5,716 bases of DNA from Gammaproteobacteria bacterium (GTDB lineage: Bacteria > Pseudomonadota > Gammaproteobacteria > Pseudomonadales > Azotimanducaceae). The stretch covers positions 12,800-18,515 of the forward strand of contig DMUF01000139.1 of NCBI GenBank assembly GCA_003476445.1, in the 5' to 3' direction. Of this stretch, positions 1-5,716 are shown in pieces. The notes under the pieces were generated by a model. It saw nothing but the letters and a program-made list of their open reading frames with translations. It made no database searches and had not been told where the DNA came from. Position 1 is the first letter of the stretch. Each line of letters begins with the position of its first letter. A program made the position numbers and the translations under genes.

Positions 1-4
1 CCGC

Positions 5-625
5 ATGTCGCTCATCGCCCGCGTTCTCGCGGCGGCCTGTCTGCTTGGCTCCGTGCCGGCAATGGCTGCCGATGCCGCTGCTGGCAAGGCCGCTTACGCC
101 ATCTGCGCCGCCTGTCACGGTGCGGAAGGTCAGGGCAACCTGGCGATGAATGCGCCCCGCCTGGCGGGACAGGAGGGTTGGTACCTGAAGCGACAGATGG
201 ATGCGTTCCGCACCGGGCTGCGCGGCACGGCGCCCGGCGACATCCATGGAGCCCAGATGCGGCCCATGGCGATCTCGGTTTCCGCTCCGGCGGCGCTCGA
301 CAACCTGATCGCCTACATCGCTACCCTTCCGGATGCGCCCAATGCAACGACCGTGACCGGTGATGTGGCCGCCGGCAAGGCTGCCTATGGTGTGTGTGCG
401 GCGTGTCATGGCGCCGATGGCAAGGGCAACCAGGCGCTCGGCGGCCCGCGCCTGGTGGGTCAGGACGACTGGTACCTCGTGCGCCAGCTGAAGAACTATC
501 GCCAGGGGCTGCGCGGGTACGACCCGAAGGACACCTATGGCGTACAAATGAAGCCCATGGCGGCCACCCTGGCTTCGGATCAGGCCGTCACCGACGTCGT
601 TGCCTACATCAACTCTCTGCGCTGA
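5..625 (+). CDS. Diheme cytochrome c4-like periplasmic protein
   Basis: This is a predicted secreted electron carrier with two covalently bound c-type hemes, acting in the periplasm and probably passing electrons to a terminal oxidase or another redox partner. Residues 1-21 form a signal peptide: short n-region with Arg6, hydrophobic core, and an Ala-Met-Ala cleavage site before Ala22. Two heme-binding CAACH motifs lie at residues 34-38 and 131-135. Each is followed by a G-Q-x-x-W-Y-L motif and then a Q-M-R/K-P-M-A motif (residues 84-89 and 181-186) that holds the candidate axial methionine. The two halves align without gaps, as expected for the c4 family, and 206 residues is the usual size. 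The ATG at position 5 is only four bases from the window edge, so its promoter and ribosome binding site are not visible, but the intact signal peptide supports this start. The stop is 3 nt before alr. The fold is certain; the redox partner is unknown. Confidence 0.93.
   Translation: MSLIARVLAAACLLGSVPAMAADAAAGKAAYAICAACHGAEGQGNLAMNAPRLAGQEGWYLKRQMDAFRTGLRGTAPGDIHGAQMRPMAISVSAPAALDNLIAYIATLPDAPNATTVTGDVAAGKAAYGVCAACHGADGKGNQALGGPRLVGQDDWYLVRQLKNYRQGLRGYDPKDTYGVQMKPMAATLASDQAVTDVVAYINSLR
71..331 (+). repeat. First copy of an internal cytochrome domain duplication
   Basis: Residues 23-109 of the cytochrome form the first of two 87-residue heme domains. Aligned by eye without gaps to residues 120-206, I count 47 identities of 87. 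The duplication is at protein level; the DNA has diverged at many third positions, so it is old and not a recent tandem repeat. Confidence 0.85.
362..622 (+). repeat. Second copy of an internal cytochrome domain duplication
   Basis: Residues 120-206 form the second heme domain, the partner of the copy encoded at 71-331. Shared landmarks at identical spacing are A-A-G-K-A-A-Y, C-A-A-C-H, P-R-L, W-Y-L, G-L-R-G, and Q-M-x-P-M-A. A ten-residue linker rich in Thr, Asn and Val joins the two domains. Confidence 0.85.
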
Positions 626-628
626 CCG

Positions 629-1669
629 GTGAGCGCCCGCCTCATCATCGACCTCGAGGCGCTGGCGGCGAACTATGCGCTCTTCGTCGCCGCGGCAGGG
701 GTGGCGAACTGCGCCGCCGTGGTCAAGGCAGACGCCTACGGGCTGGGCGCCGAACCGATTTCGCGCCGCCTCTGGGCGGAGGGCTGCAGGTCGTTTTTTG
801 TCGCGACGGCAGAGGAAGGGCGGGTGCTTCGCGGCGTGTTGCCGCGCGCGAAAATCTTTGTTCTCGACGGCGTGAATGAAGAAACCGCGGGCGTTATGCG
901 TGATGCGGGTCTTGTGCCAGTGCTGAACGACGCGGTGGAGATGGCCTGCTGGCAGTCCGTCGGTCCGGGTTTGCCGGCGGCTGTGCACGTCGACACCGGC
1001 ATGGAGCGTCGCGGCTTTGATTCAAGCCTCGATCCTGCCGAGTGTCGTGGTCTTTCACTCGCGCTACTGCTGACGCACCTTGCTCGGGCAGACGAGCCTG
1101 GGCATCCCTTCACCACGCTGCAGATCGAGCGCTTCAAGGCGGTTTCGGCGCGGTTTCCCGGCGTTCCGATCAGTCTCTGCAACTCTGGCGGCACGCTTAC
1201 GTGCCCAGAGGCCGTTGGCGATCTGGTGCGGCCCGGTATCGGACTCTATGGCGGCAATCCTTTTTCCGGCGCGCCAAACCCGCTGCGTCCGGTGGTTACG
1301 CTCGAAGCGCAAGTGCTGCAGGTGCGTTCGGTGGCGGCAGGCAGACCCGTGGGCTATGGCGGCACCCACCAGACTGACGCGGTGACGCGGCTCGCCACGC
1401 TGGGGATTGGATACGCTGATGGCCTTCTGCGTTCGCTCTCCAATCGTGGTTGTGTCGCCTGGCACGGAGCACGGCTGCCGATGGTCGGCCGCGTCTCCAT
1501 GGATTTGACGGTGGTGGACGCAGGCTTGCATCCGCTTACCGCTGGCGATTGGGTAGAGGTGTTTGGCGCGGCGCTGCCGATCGACGAACTGGCCGAGCGC
1601 GCGGGCACGATTTCCTACGAGCTGCTGACCCGACTGGGGCCGCGGGTCGCGCGCGTCTATCGCGGCTGA
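629..1669 (+). CDS. alr: Alanine racemase
   Basis: This PLP-dependent enzyme interconverts L- and D-alanine in the cytoplasm, supplying D-Ala for peptidoglycan or, in a catabolic role, allowing D-Ala use. The 346 residues match the family's usual length. The N-terminal barrel carries the PLP lysine in A-V-V-K-A-D-A-Y-G (Lys33). The other catalytic base is the tyrosine of G-Y-A-D-G (Tyr262). R-P-G-I-G-L-Y-G (201-208), M-V-G-R-V-S-M-D (285-292) and the closing R-L-G-P-R-V-A-R-V-Y are further signatures. The GTG start at 629 lies 3 nt after the cytochrome stop with no good Shine-Dalgarno, suggesting translational coupling. It gives the expected N-terminus, with I-D-L-E-A-L almost at the start, and no better start is seen. 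In the segment H-V-D-T-G-M-E-R-R-G (120-129) a His stands where many alanine racemases have the lysine that is carbamylated. Sequence alone does not separate biosynthetic Alr from catabolic DadX; no dadA is visible nearby. Confidence 0.95.
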   Translation: MSARLIIDLEALAANYALFVAAAGVANCAAVVKADAYGLGAEPISRRLWAEGCRSFFVATAEEGRVLRGVLPRAKIFVLDGVNEETAGVMRDAGLVPVLNDAVEMACWQSVGPGLPAAVHVDTGMERRGFDSSLDPAECRGLSLALLLTHLARADEPGHPFTTLQIERFKAVSARFPGVPISLCNSGGTLTCPEAVGDLVRPGIGLYGGNPFSGAPNPLRPVVTLEAQVLQVRSVAAGRPVGYGGTHQTDAVTRLATLGIGYADGLLRSLSNRGCVAWHGARLPMVGRVSMDLTVVDAGLHPLTAGDWVEVFGAALPIDELAERAGTISYELLTRLGPRVARVYRG

Positions 1670-1675
1670 GCCGCG
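1661..1675 (+). terminator. Small inverted repeat over the alr stop, possible weak terminator
   Basis: CGCGGCT and AGCCGCG are perfect 7-base complements around one central G, giving a 6-bp stem with a TGA loop in RNA. That loop is the alr stop codon. No run of T follows (the next bases are CAGTTTCC), so an intrinsic terminator is doubtful; a transcript-end-stabilising hairpin or chance in GC-rich DNA is equally possible. Confidence 0.25.
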
Positions 1676-1730
1676 CAGTTTCCTGGCGCCGCGCCGATTC
1701 ACGGTTTCCAGGCACCGCTGCCACGCCGCA

Positions 1731-1759
1731 TTGCCTGCCTCTGAACCTTCGGGTAGCGT
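1731..1759 (+). promoter_or_regulatory. Weak sigma-70-like promoter candidate for the aminotransferase operon
   Basis: TTGCCT (1731-1736) and TAGCGT (1754-1759) are spaced by 17 bases. They match the -35 and -10 consensus at 4 of 6 and 3 of 6 positions. Transcription would start around 1766, about 24 bases before the aminotransferase ATG. The location, in the only intergenic gap of the window, is the main support; the sequence match itself is weak. Confidence 0.2.
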
Positions 1760-1779
1760 CCGACAGAGGGCGCAGACGT

Positions 1780-1787
1780 AAGGTAGG
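1780..1787 (+). promoter_or_regulatory. Shine-Dalgarno for the class III aminotransferase
   Basis: AAGGTAGG precedes the ATG at 1790, with AAGG ending 6 nt before the start. An in-frame TAG at 1784-1786 rules out any start further upstream, so the site and the stop together fix this start. Confidence 0.6.
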
Positions 1788-1789
1788 TC

Positions 1790-3178
1790 ATGGCAAATCC
1801 ACTGCATAACGAGGCGCAGTCGCTCGCAGCGCTCGACCTGCGGCACGTGCTACATCCCACCACCAACTTGAAGACGCACGCTGTCACCGGTCCGCGCATA
1901 CTCGAGCGCGCCGCGGGCGTGTACGTGTGGGACACCGAAGGCCGCCAGTATCTCGAGGGCATGGCCGGGCTTTGGTGCACGGCGCTTGGCTACGGCGAGG
2001 AAGAGCTGGTCCGCGTGGCGGCCGAACAGATGCGCAAGCTGTCGTACTCGCAGCTGTTTGCGGGGCGGGGCAACGAGCCGAGCATTCGTCTTGCTGAGCG
2101 CCTGGCGAGTCTCGTGCCCTTCGATCTCCCTCGGGTGTTCTTCGGCTTGTCGGGAAGCGACGCCAACGATACCCAGATCAAACTCATGTGGTACTACCAC
2201 AACGCGATTGGCAAACCGCAAAAGAAGAAGATCATCAGCCGTCATCGCGGCTATCACGGGGTGACCGTCGCCTCTGGCTCGCTCACGGGTCTGCCGGCTT
2301 TCCACGCGCATTTCGATCTGCCGATTGCCGGGATCCTGCATACCGACTGCCCGCACTACTATCGCGGTGCGCTGCCGGGTGAAACGGAGGCGGCGTTCGT
2401 CGACCGCTTGGTGGCAAATCTGGAAGCGCTGATCGCGCGGGAAGGCGGCGACACGATTGCGGCGTTCATCGCCGAGCCCGTGCTGGGTGCGGGCGGCGTC
2501 ATCGTGCCACCCCCGGGGTACTACCCGCGGGTGCAGGCGGTGCTTGCGCGACATGACATCCTGTTCATTGATGACGAGGTGATCTGCGGCTTCGGGCGCA
2601 CCGGGCGACCATTCGGCGCAGAGACCATGGGTATCGTTCCAGACACCATGACCCTCGCGAAGGCGATCTCGTCCGCGTATCTGCCGCTCAGCGCTGTGAT
2701 GGTGCCGGAGTCGCTCTACGCGGCGGTGGCGGAACAGAGCGGTGCGGTGGGCACGTTTGGTCACGGGTTCACCTACTCCGGTCACCCGGTCTGCGCCGCG
2801 GTGGCGCTGCGCACCCTTGAGCTCATGGAGGAGCGCGATCTCTTTGGTCACGCAGCCCGTGTGGGCGTGCCGTTTCAGCAGCGTCTTGCCGCGCTGGGAT
2901 CGCATCCGCTCGTCGGTGAAGCGCGCGGTGTCGGGCTGATTGGTGCGCTTGAGCTGGTCGCCGACCGTGATACCCGACAGCCCTTTCCCGCGGCGCGGGG
3001 CGTTGGCGCGTACTGCGCCGCGCGGTGCGAGGCGAACGGGCTCATCGTCCGCGCGCTCGGCGACACGCTCGCCCTGTGCCCGCCGCTCATCATCTCGGCG
3101 GCGCAGGTCGACGAGTTGTTTTCCAAGCTTGCGCGGGCGCTCGATGAAACCCTGGACTGGCTGACCCGGGCCGCGTGA
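1790..3178 (+). CDS. Class III PLP aminotransferase (omega-transaminase type)
   Basis: This is a fold-type I, class III aminotransferase that moves an amino group between an amine or amino acid and a keto acid, usually pyruvate in close relatives. The 462 residues match the omega-amino-acid:pyruvate transaminase group. Signatures in order are G-M-A-G-L-W-C (57-63), S-G-S-D-A-N-D-T (121-128, phosphate-binding region; relatives mostly have Glu where Asp124 sits), R-G-Y-H-G-V-T (153-159), I-A-E-P-V (227-231), D-D-E-V with Asp262 contacting the PLP ring nitrogen, G-F-G-R-T-G (267-272), the Schiff-base lysine Lys291 in T-L-A-K-A-I-S-S, and T-Y-S-G-H-P (328-333). Arg421 occupies the place of the mobile arginine that lets related transaminases accept both carboxylate and hydrophobic groups. 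It leads an apparent operon with a methylcrotonyl-CoA-carboxylase-like pair, so a role in amino acid or acyl-CoA catabolism is likely. The exact substrate is unknown; automatic names such as aspartate aminotransferase family protein should not be taken literally. Confidence 0.92.
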   Translation: MANPLHNEAQSLAALDLRHVLHPTTNLKTHAVTGPRILERAAGVYVWDTEGRQYLEGMAGLWCTALGYGEEELVRVAAEQMRKLSYSQLFAGRGNEPSIRLAERLASLVPFDLPRVFFGLSGSDANDTQIKLMWYYHNAIGKPQKKKIISRHRGYHGVTVASGSLTGLPAFHAHFDLPIAGILHTDCPHYYRGALPGETEAAFVDRLVANLEALIAREGGDTIAAFIAEPVLGAGGVIVPPPGYYPRVQAVLARHDILFIDDEVICGFGRTGRPFGAETMGIVPDTMTLAKAISSAYLPLSAVMVPESLYAAVAEQSGAVGTFGHGFTYSGHPVCAAVALRTLELMEERDLFGHAARVGVPFQQRLAALGSHPLVGEARGVGLIGALELVADRDTRQPFPAARGVGAYCAARCEANGLIVRALGDTLALCPPLIISAAQVDELFSKLARALDETLDWLTRAA

Positions 3179-3185
3179 ACCCGAC

Positions 3186-3190
3186 GGAGA
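3186..3190 (+). promoter_or_regulatory. Shine-Dalgarno deciding the carboxyltransferase start
   Basis: GGAGA sits 5 nt before the GTG at 3196. The alternative in-frame GTG at 3175, which overlaps the aminotransferase stop as GTGA, has no comparable site upstream. The site lies just after the aminotransferase stop. Confidence 0.55.
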
Positions 3191-3195
3191 TCGAT

Positions 3196-4833
3196 GTGAC
3201 CACGCTCAAAAGCCGTATCGACCGCACCAGTGCGGACTTCGTGCGTAACGAGGCGCATCACGCCGCACTGGCAGCCGACCTGCACACGACGGTGGCCGGC
3301 ATCGTTCCCGGCGGCGATGCGCGCTCGCGGGAGCGGCATGTGAGTCGCGGCAAGCTGCTGCCGCGCGCGCGCGTGGATGCCCTGCTCGATCCGGGTTCGC
3401 CATTTCTTGAGCTCGGTCAGTTCGCGGGGCACGGTCTTTACGCTGATGCTCTGCCCGCCGGGGGAATCATCACCGGGATCGGACGCGTGGCGGGCGTGCC
3501 CTGCATGATCGTGGTGAATGACGCGACGGTGAAGGGCGGCACCTACTACCCGATCACGGTCAAAAAGCACCTGCGCGCGCAGGAAATCGCGCTCGAAAAT
3601 CACCTGCCCTGTCTGTATCTGGTTGATTCCGGCGGCGCATTCCTGCCGCTGCAGGACGAGGTGTTTCCCGATCGCGACCACTTCGGGCGCATCTTCTACA
3701 ACCAGGCGCAGCTCTCTGCGCGCGGCATTCCCCAGATTGCCGTCGTGATGGGGTCGTGCACCGCCGGCGGCGCCTACGTGCCAGCCATGTGCGACCAGGC
3801 GATCATCGTGCGTAATCAGGGCACGATCTTCCTCGGCGGCCCGCCGCTCGTGAAGGCGGCAACCGGCGAGGAAGTCGACGCTGAAAGCCTCGGCGGCGGT
3901 GATGTGCACAGCCGCATTTCGGGGGTGACCGACTATCTGGCCGCGGACGATGTCCATGCGCTGCAGCTTGCGCGCGACGTGGTTGCGCACAGTCAGCTTG
4001 GCTATGTGGATACGGTGGCGCGTCAGTCGGCGGTTGCGCCGATGTACCCGGCGGAGGAGCTGTATGGCGTGCTGCCGGTGGATACCCGCAAGCCCTACGA
4101 TGTTCGCGAGGTGATCGCGCGCCTGGTGGACGGATCTGTGTTCCACGAGTTCAAGGCGCTGTATGGCGAAACGCTGGTCTGCGGTTTCGCGCACATCGAG
4201 GGCTACCCCGTCGCCATCCTCGCGAACAACGGCATTCTCTTCTCCGAATCCGCGGTCAAGGGCGCTCACTTCGTGCAGCTCGCCGATCGGCGCGGCATTC
4301 CGCTGCTGTTTCTGCAGAACATCTCTGGCTTCATGGTGGGGCGGCGGTTCGAGAACCAGGGTATTGCCAAGGACGGCGCCAAGATGGTGAATGCCGTCGC
4401 CTGCGCCGCCGTGCCCAAATTCACGGTGGTGATCGGGGGCTCGTTTGGCGCGGGAAATTACGCCATGTGCGGTCGGGCCTACGGCGCGCGCATGCTCTGG
4501 ACCTGGCCCAACGCCCGCATTTCCGTGATGGGTGGTGAGCAGGCAGCCCACGTACTGGCGACGGTCCGCAACGACGGCATGGCGGCGCGCGGCGAAGTCT
4601 GGGCGGAAGCGGAGCAGAGCGCGTTCATGGACGAGATTCGCGCTCAGTACGACATCCAGGGGCATCCCTACTATGCGAGCGCGCGACTGTGGGACGACGG
4701 CGTCATCGATCCTCTCGATACCCGTCGCGTGCTCGCACTGGGTCTGGCAACGGCGTGTCGCGAGCCGCAGGCTGCCGGCAGTGTCGGGCTTGGCCCGACC
4801 CGGTCGGGTCGCTTCGGTATCTTCCGGATGTGA
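3196..4833 (+). CDS. mccB: Methylcrotonyl-CoA carboxylase-type carboxyltransferase (beta) subunit
   Basis: This subunit transfers the carboxyl group from carboxybiotin to an acyl-CoA, most likely 3-methylcrotonyl-CoA, giving 3-methylglutaconyl-CoA in leucine breakdown (also called liuB). It resembles MCC beta throughout. The start (M-T-T-L-K-S-R-I-D) fits the family. Landmarks are G-G-T-Y-Y-P (114-119), F-P-D-R-D-H-F-G-R (157-165), the first oxyanion-hole motif S-C-T-A-G-G-A-Y-V-P (187-196), G-P-P-L-V-K-A-A-T-G-E, D-V-R-E-V-I-A-R, the second oxyanion-hole motif G-G-S-F-G-A-G-N-Y (414-422), W-P-N-A-R-I-S-V-M-G-G-E-Q, and the terminal F-G-I-F-R-M. Length is 545 residues from GTG 3196; GTG 3175 would add seven residues and overlap the aminotransferase stop by 4 bp. 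I prefer 3196 for its Shine-Dalgarno and family-like N-terminus. Oddities are Leu152 in G-G-A-F-L-P-L-Q, where MCC proteins I recall mostly have Arg or Asn, and about ten extra residues near 524-538. Geranyl-CoA carboxylase beta is the main alternative. Confidence 0.9.
   Translation: MTTLKSRIDRTSADFVRNEAHHAALAADLHTTVAGIVPGGDARSRERHVSRGKLLPRARVDALLDPGSPFLELGQFAGHGLYADALPAGGIITGIGRVAGVPCMIVVNDATVKGGTYYPITVKKHLRAQEIALENHLPCLYLVDSGGAFLPLQDEVFPDRDHFGRIFYNQAQLSARGIPQIAVVMGSCTAGGAYVPAMCDQAIIVRNQGTIFLGGPPLVKAATGEEVDAESLGGGDVHSRISGVTDYLAADDVHALQLARDVVAHSQLGYVDTVARQSAVAPMYPAEELYGVLPVDTRKPYDVREVIARLVDGSVFHEFKALYGETLVCGFAHIEGYPVAILANNGILFSESAVKGAHFVQLADRRGIPLLFLQNISGFMVGRRFENQGIAKDGAKMVNAVACAAVPKFTVVIGGSFGAGNYAMCGRAYGARMLWTWPNARISVMGGEQAAHVLATVRNDGMAARGEVWAEAEQSAFMDEIRAQYDIQGHPYYASARLWDDGVIDPLDTRRVLALGLATACREPQAAGSVGLGPTRSGRFGIFRM
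4783..4810 (+). repeat. Two overlapping, mutually exclusive hairpins inside the end of mccB
   Basis: GTCGGGC (4783-4789) pairs perfectly with GCCCGAC (4793-4799) around a TTG loop. The same right arm, read as CCCGAC (4794-4799), also pairs perfectly with GTCGGG (4803-4808) around a CCG loop. This second stem extends by a G-U and a G-C pair to 4792 and 4810. Only one hairpin can form at a time. The DNA encodes residues 530-538 of the carboxyltransferase, within the stretch that looks inserted relative to the family. It ends 25 nt before the alpha-subunit ATG. No T-run follows, so it is not a standard intrinsic terminator. Confidence 0.65.
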
Positions 4834-4835
4834 AC

Positions 4836-5716
4836 ATGATCAGAACGCTCCTCATCGCCAATCGCGGCGAGATTGCCTGCCGCATCATGCGCACCGCCCG
4901 CGCGCTTGGGATCACCACCGTGGCGGTCTACTCCGATGCCGACACGCGTGCGCTGCACGTGCGCTCGGCGGATCGCGCGGTGCGGATTGGCGCAGCCCCG
5001 GCAACTGAAAGCTACCTCGACATCGCGGCGATCATCGCCGCGGTCAAGAAGAGCGGTGCCGATGCCGTACATCCTGGCTATGGTTTCCTCTCGGAGAACG
5101 CCGACTTCGCCGCCGCGTGTGCTGCGGCCGGCGTTACGTTTGTGGGTCCGTCCGCGGACGCGATCCGTGCCATGGGTTCAAAGCGCGCAGCCAAGCGACT
5201 GGTGGCGCAGGCGGGGATCCCGGTGGTGCCCGGATATGAGGGCGATGATCAGTCTGACGATCGGCTTGTTATGGAGGCGGAGCGGGTGGGCTATCCGCTT
5301 CTCATCAAGGCCTCCGCCGGCGGTGGCGGTCGGGGTATGCGCCTCGTCTCCAAGACGAGCGAATTCCGAGCAGCGCTGGCAGGGGCGCGACGTGAGGCGC
5401 TCGCCGCCTTTGCAGATGACACCGTGCTGCTCGAGCGCTATCTCACCCGACCGAAACATATCGAGGTGCAGGTGCTCGCGGATCAGCGCGGTCATACCCT
5501 GCATCTTTTCGAACGCGACTGCTCGGTACAGCGCCGCCACCAGAAAGTCATCGAAGAAGCGCCCGCCCCCGGTATCGATCCCGTGCTGCGCCTGCGCATG
5601 GGCGATGCGGCGGTAGAGATTGCGAAGGCCATCGGATACGTGGGTGCAGGCACGGTTGAGTTCATCGTGCAGGACGGTGCATTCCATTTCATGGAAATGA
5701 ACACCCGCCTGCAGGT
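4836..5716 (+). CDS. mccA: Biotin carboxylase (alpha) subunit of acyl-CoA carboxylase, 3' truncated by window
   Basis: This subunit uses ATP and bicarbonate to carboxylate biotin, which the beta subunit then uses. The reading frame is open from ATG 4836 to the window end (293 codons, no stop) and starts 2 nt after mccB. Visible parts are the pre-ATP-grasp domain (I-A-N-R-G-E-I-A, 7-14; H-P-G-Y-G-F-L-S-E-N, 79-88) and most of the ATP-grasp domain: Lys116, Lys158 in I-K-A-S, the glycine-rich loop G-G-G-G-R-G-M (162-168), His208, E-R-D-C-S-V-Q-R-R-H-Q-K (226-237) with Lys237, and Glu275, Glu287, Asn289 and Arg291 in E-M-N-T-R-L-Q. These match, one residue offset or less, the ATP, metal and catalytic residues known from E. 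coli AccC, so the enzyme looks active. MCC alpha subunits are about 650 residues with a C-terminal biotinyl domain, which lies outside the window. The mccA (liuD) name therefore rests on the neighbouring beta subunit. No clear Shine-Dalgarno is seen, so translation is probably coupled to mccB. Confidence 0.9.
   Translation, partial: MIRTLLIANRGEIACRIMRTARALGITTVAVYSDADTRALHVRSADRAVRIGAAPATESYLDIAAIIAAVKKSGADAVHPGYGFLSENADFAAACAAAGVTFVGPSADAIRAMGSKRAAKRLVAQAGIPVVPGYEGDDQSDDRLVMEAERVGYPLLIKASAGGGGRGMRLVSKTSEFRAALAGARREALAAFADDTVLLERYLTRPKHIEVQVLADQRGHTLHLFERDCSVQRRHQKVIEEAPAPGIDPVLRLRMGDAAVEIAKAIGYVGAGTVEFIVQDGAFHFMEMNTRLQ

Noticed and set aside
1743..1756. Possible UUCG-capped mini hairpin (ACC-TTCG-GGT) in the intergenic gap
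   Set aside because: The stem is only three base pairs, with no flanking extension or T-run, so it is too small to support as a terminator or riboswitch part.
1670..1789. Possible riboswitch or small RNA in the 120-bp gap
   Set aside because: No recognisable conserved core or long stem was found by eye. Only a weak promoter-like pair and a Shine-Dalgarno can be supported.
1064..1846. A 260-codon open frame on the - strand over alr and the intergenic gap
   Set aside because: Same antisense shadow pattern; low-complexity Arg-rich translation, and alr on the + strand carries all catalytic motifs.
1850..2905. A 351-codon open frame on the - strand inside the aminotransferase gene
   Set aside because: Shadow of the conserved + strand gene; its product is rich in Arg, His and Val without any family motif.
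2875..4665. A 596-codon open frame on the - strand across the aminotransferase and carboxyltransferase genes
   Set aside because: It lies antisense to two strongly conserved genes in GC-rich DNA, where opposite-strand frames rarely meet stops. Its translation is Arg/His-rich with no recognisable domain.
4873..5616. A 247-codon open frame on the + strand near the right end
   Set aside because: It is out of frame with the biotin carboxylase that starts at 4836 and stays open to the window edge. The latter has the complete ATP-grasp motif series; this one has none.

Overview
The window is about 5.7 kb of GC-rich DNA. It is densely coded, with every supported gene on the + strand. Gene content and protein style fit a high-GC proteobacterium that respires and degrades amino or branched acyl acids: a diheme periplasmic cytochrome c, a biosynthetic or catabolic alanine racemase, an omega-transaminase-type enzyme and a methylcrotonyl-CoA-carboxylase-type pair. 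I cannot place it below phylum level from the sequence alone. I see no tRNA, rRNA, CRISPR, transposase, phage gene or attachment site.

Left block (5-1669): a secreted diheme cytochrome c4-like protein made of two near-equal 87-residue halves is followed after only 3 nt by alanine racemase (alr, GTG start). Their closeness suggests one transcript, though their functions are unrelated.

Gap (1670-1789): the only real intergenic space. It holds a small perfect inverted repeat over the alr stop codon, a weak sigma-70-like promoter candidate and a Shine-Dalgarno sequence. It is the natural boundary between two transcription units.

Right block (1790-5716, running off the edge): a class III PLP aminotransferase, then the carboxyltransferase (beta) subunit of a methylcrotonyl-CoA-carboxylase-like enzyme, then the N-terminal 293 residues of its biotin carboxylase (alpha) subunit. 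Spacing is an overlap or short gap at the first junction and 2 nt at the second, so this is very likely an operon. Beta and alpha together would carboxylate 3-methylcrotonyl-CoA (leucine catabolism) or a close relative such as geranyl-CoA. The transaminase probably feeds or drains the same acyl or amino-acid pathway, but its substrate cannot be read from sequence.

The most unusual signal is a 28-bp cluster of mutually exclusive hairpins inside the end of the beta-subunit gene. It coincides with about ten residues that appear extra relative to the family and lies just upstream of the alpha-subunit start. I found no convincing wholly new system here; the rest is ordinary metabolic gene content.
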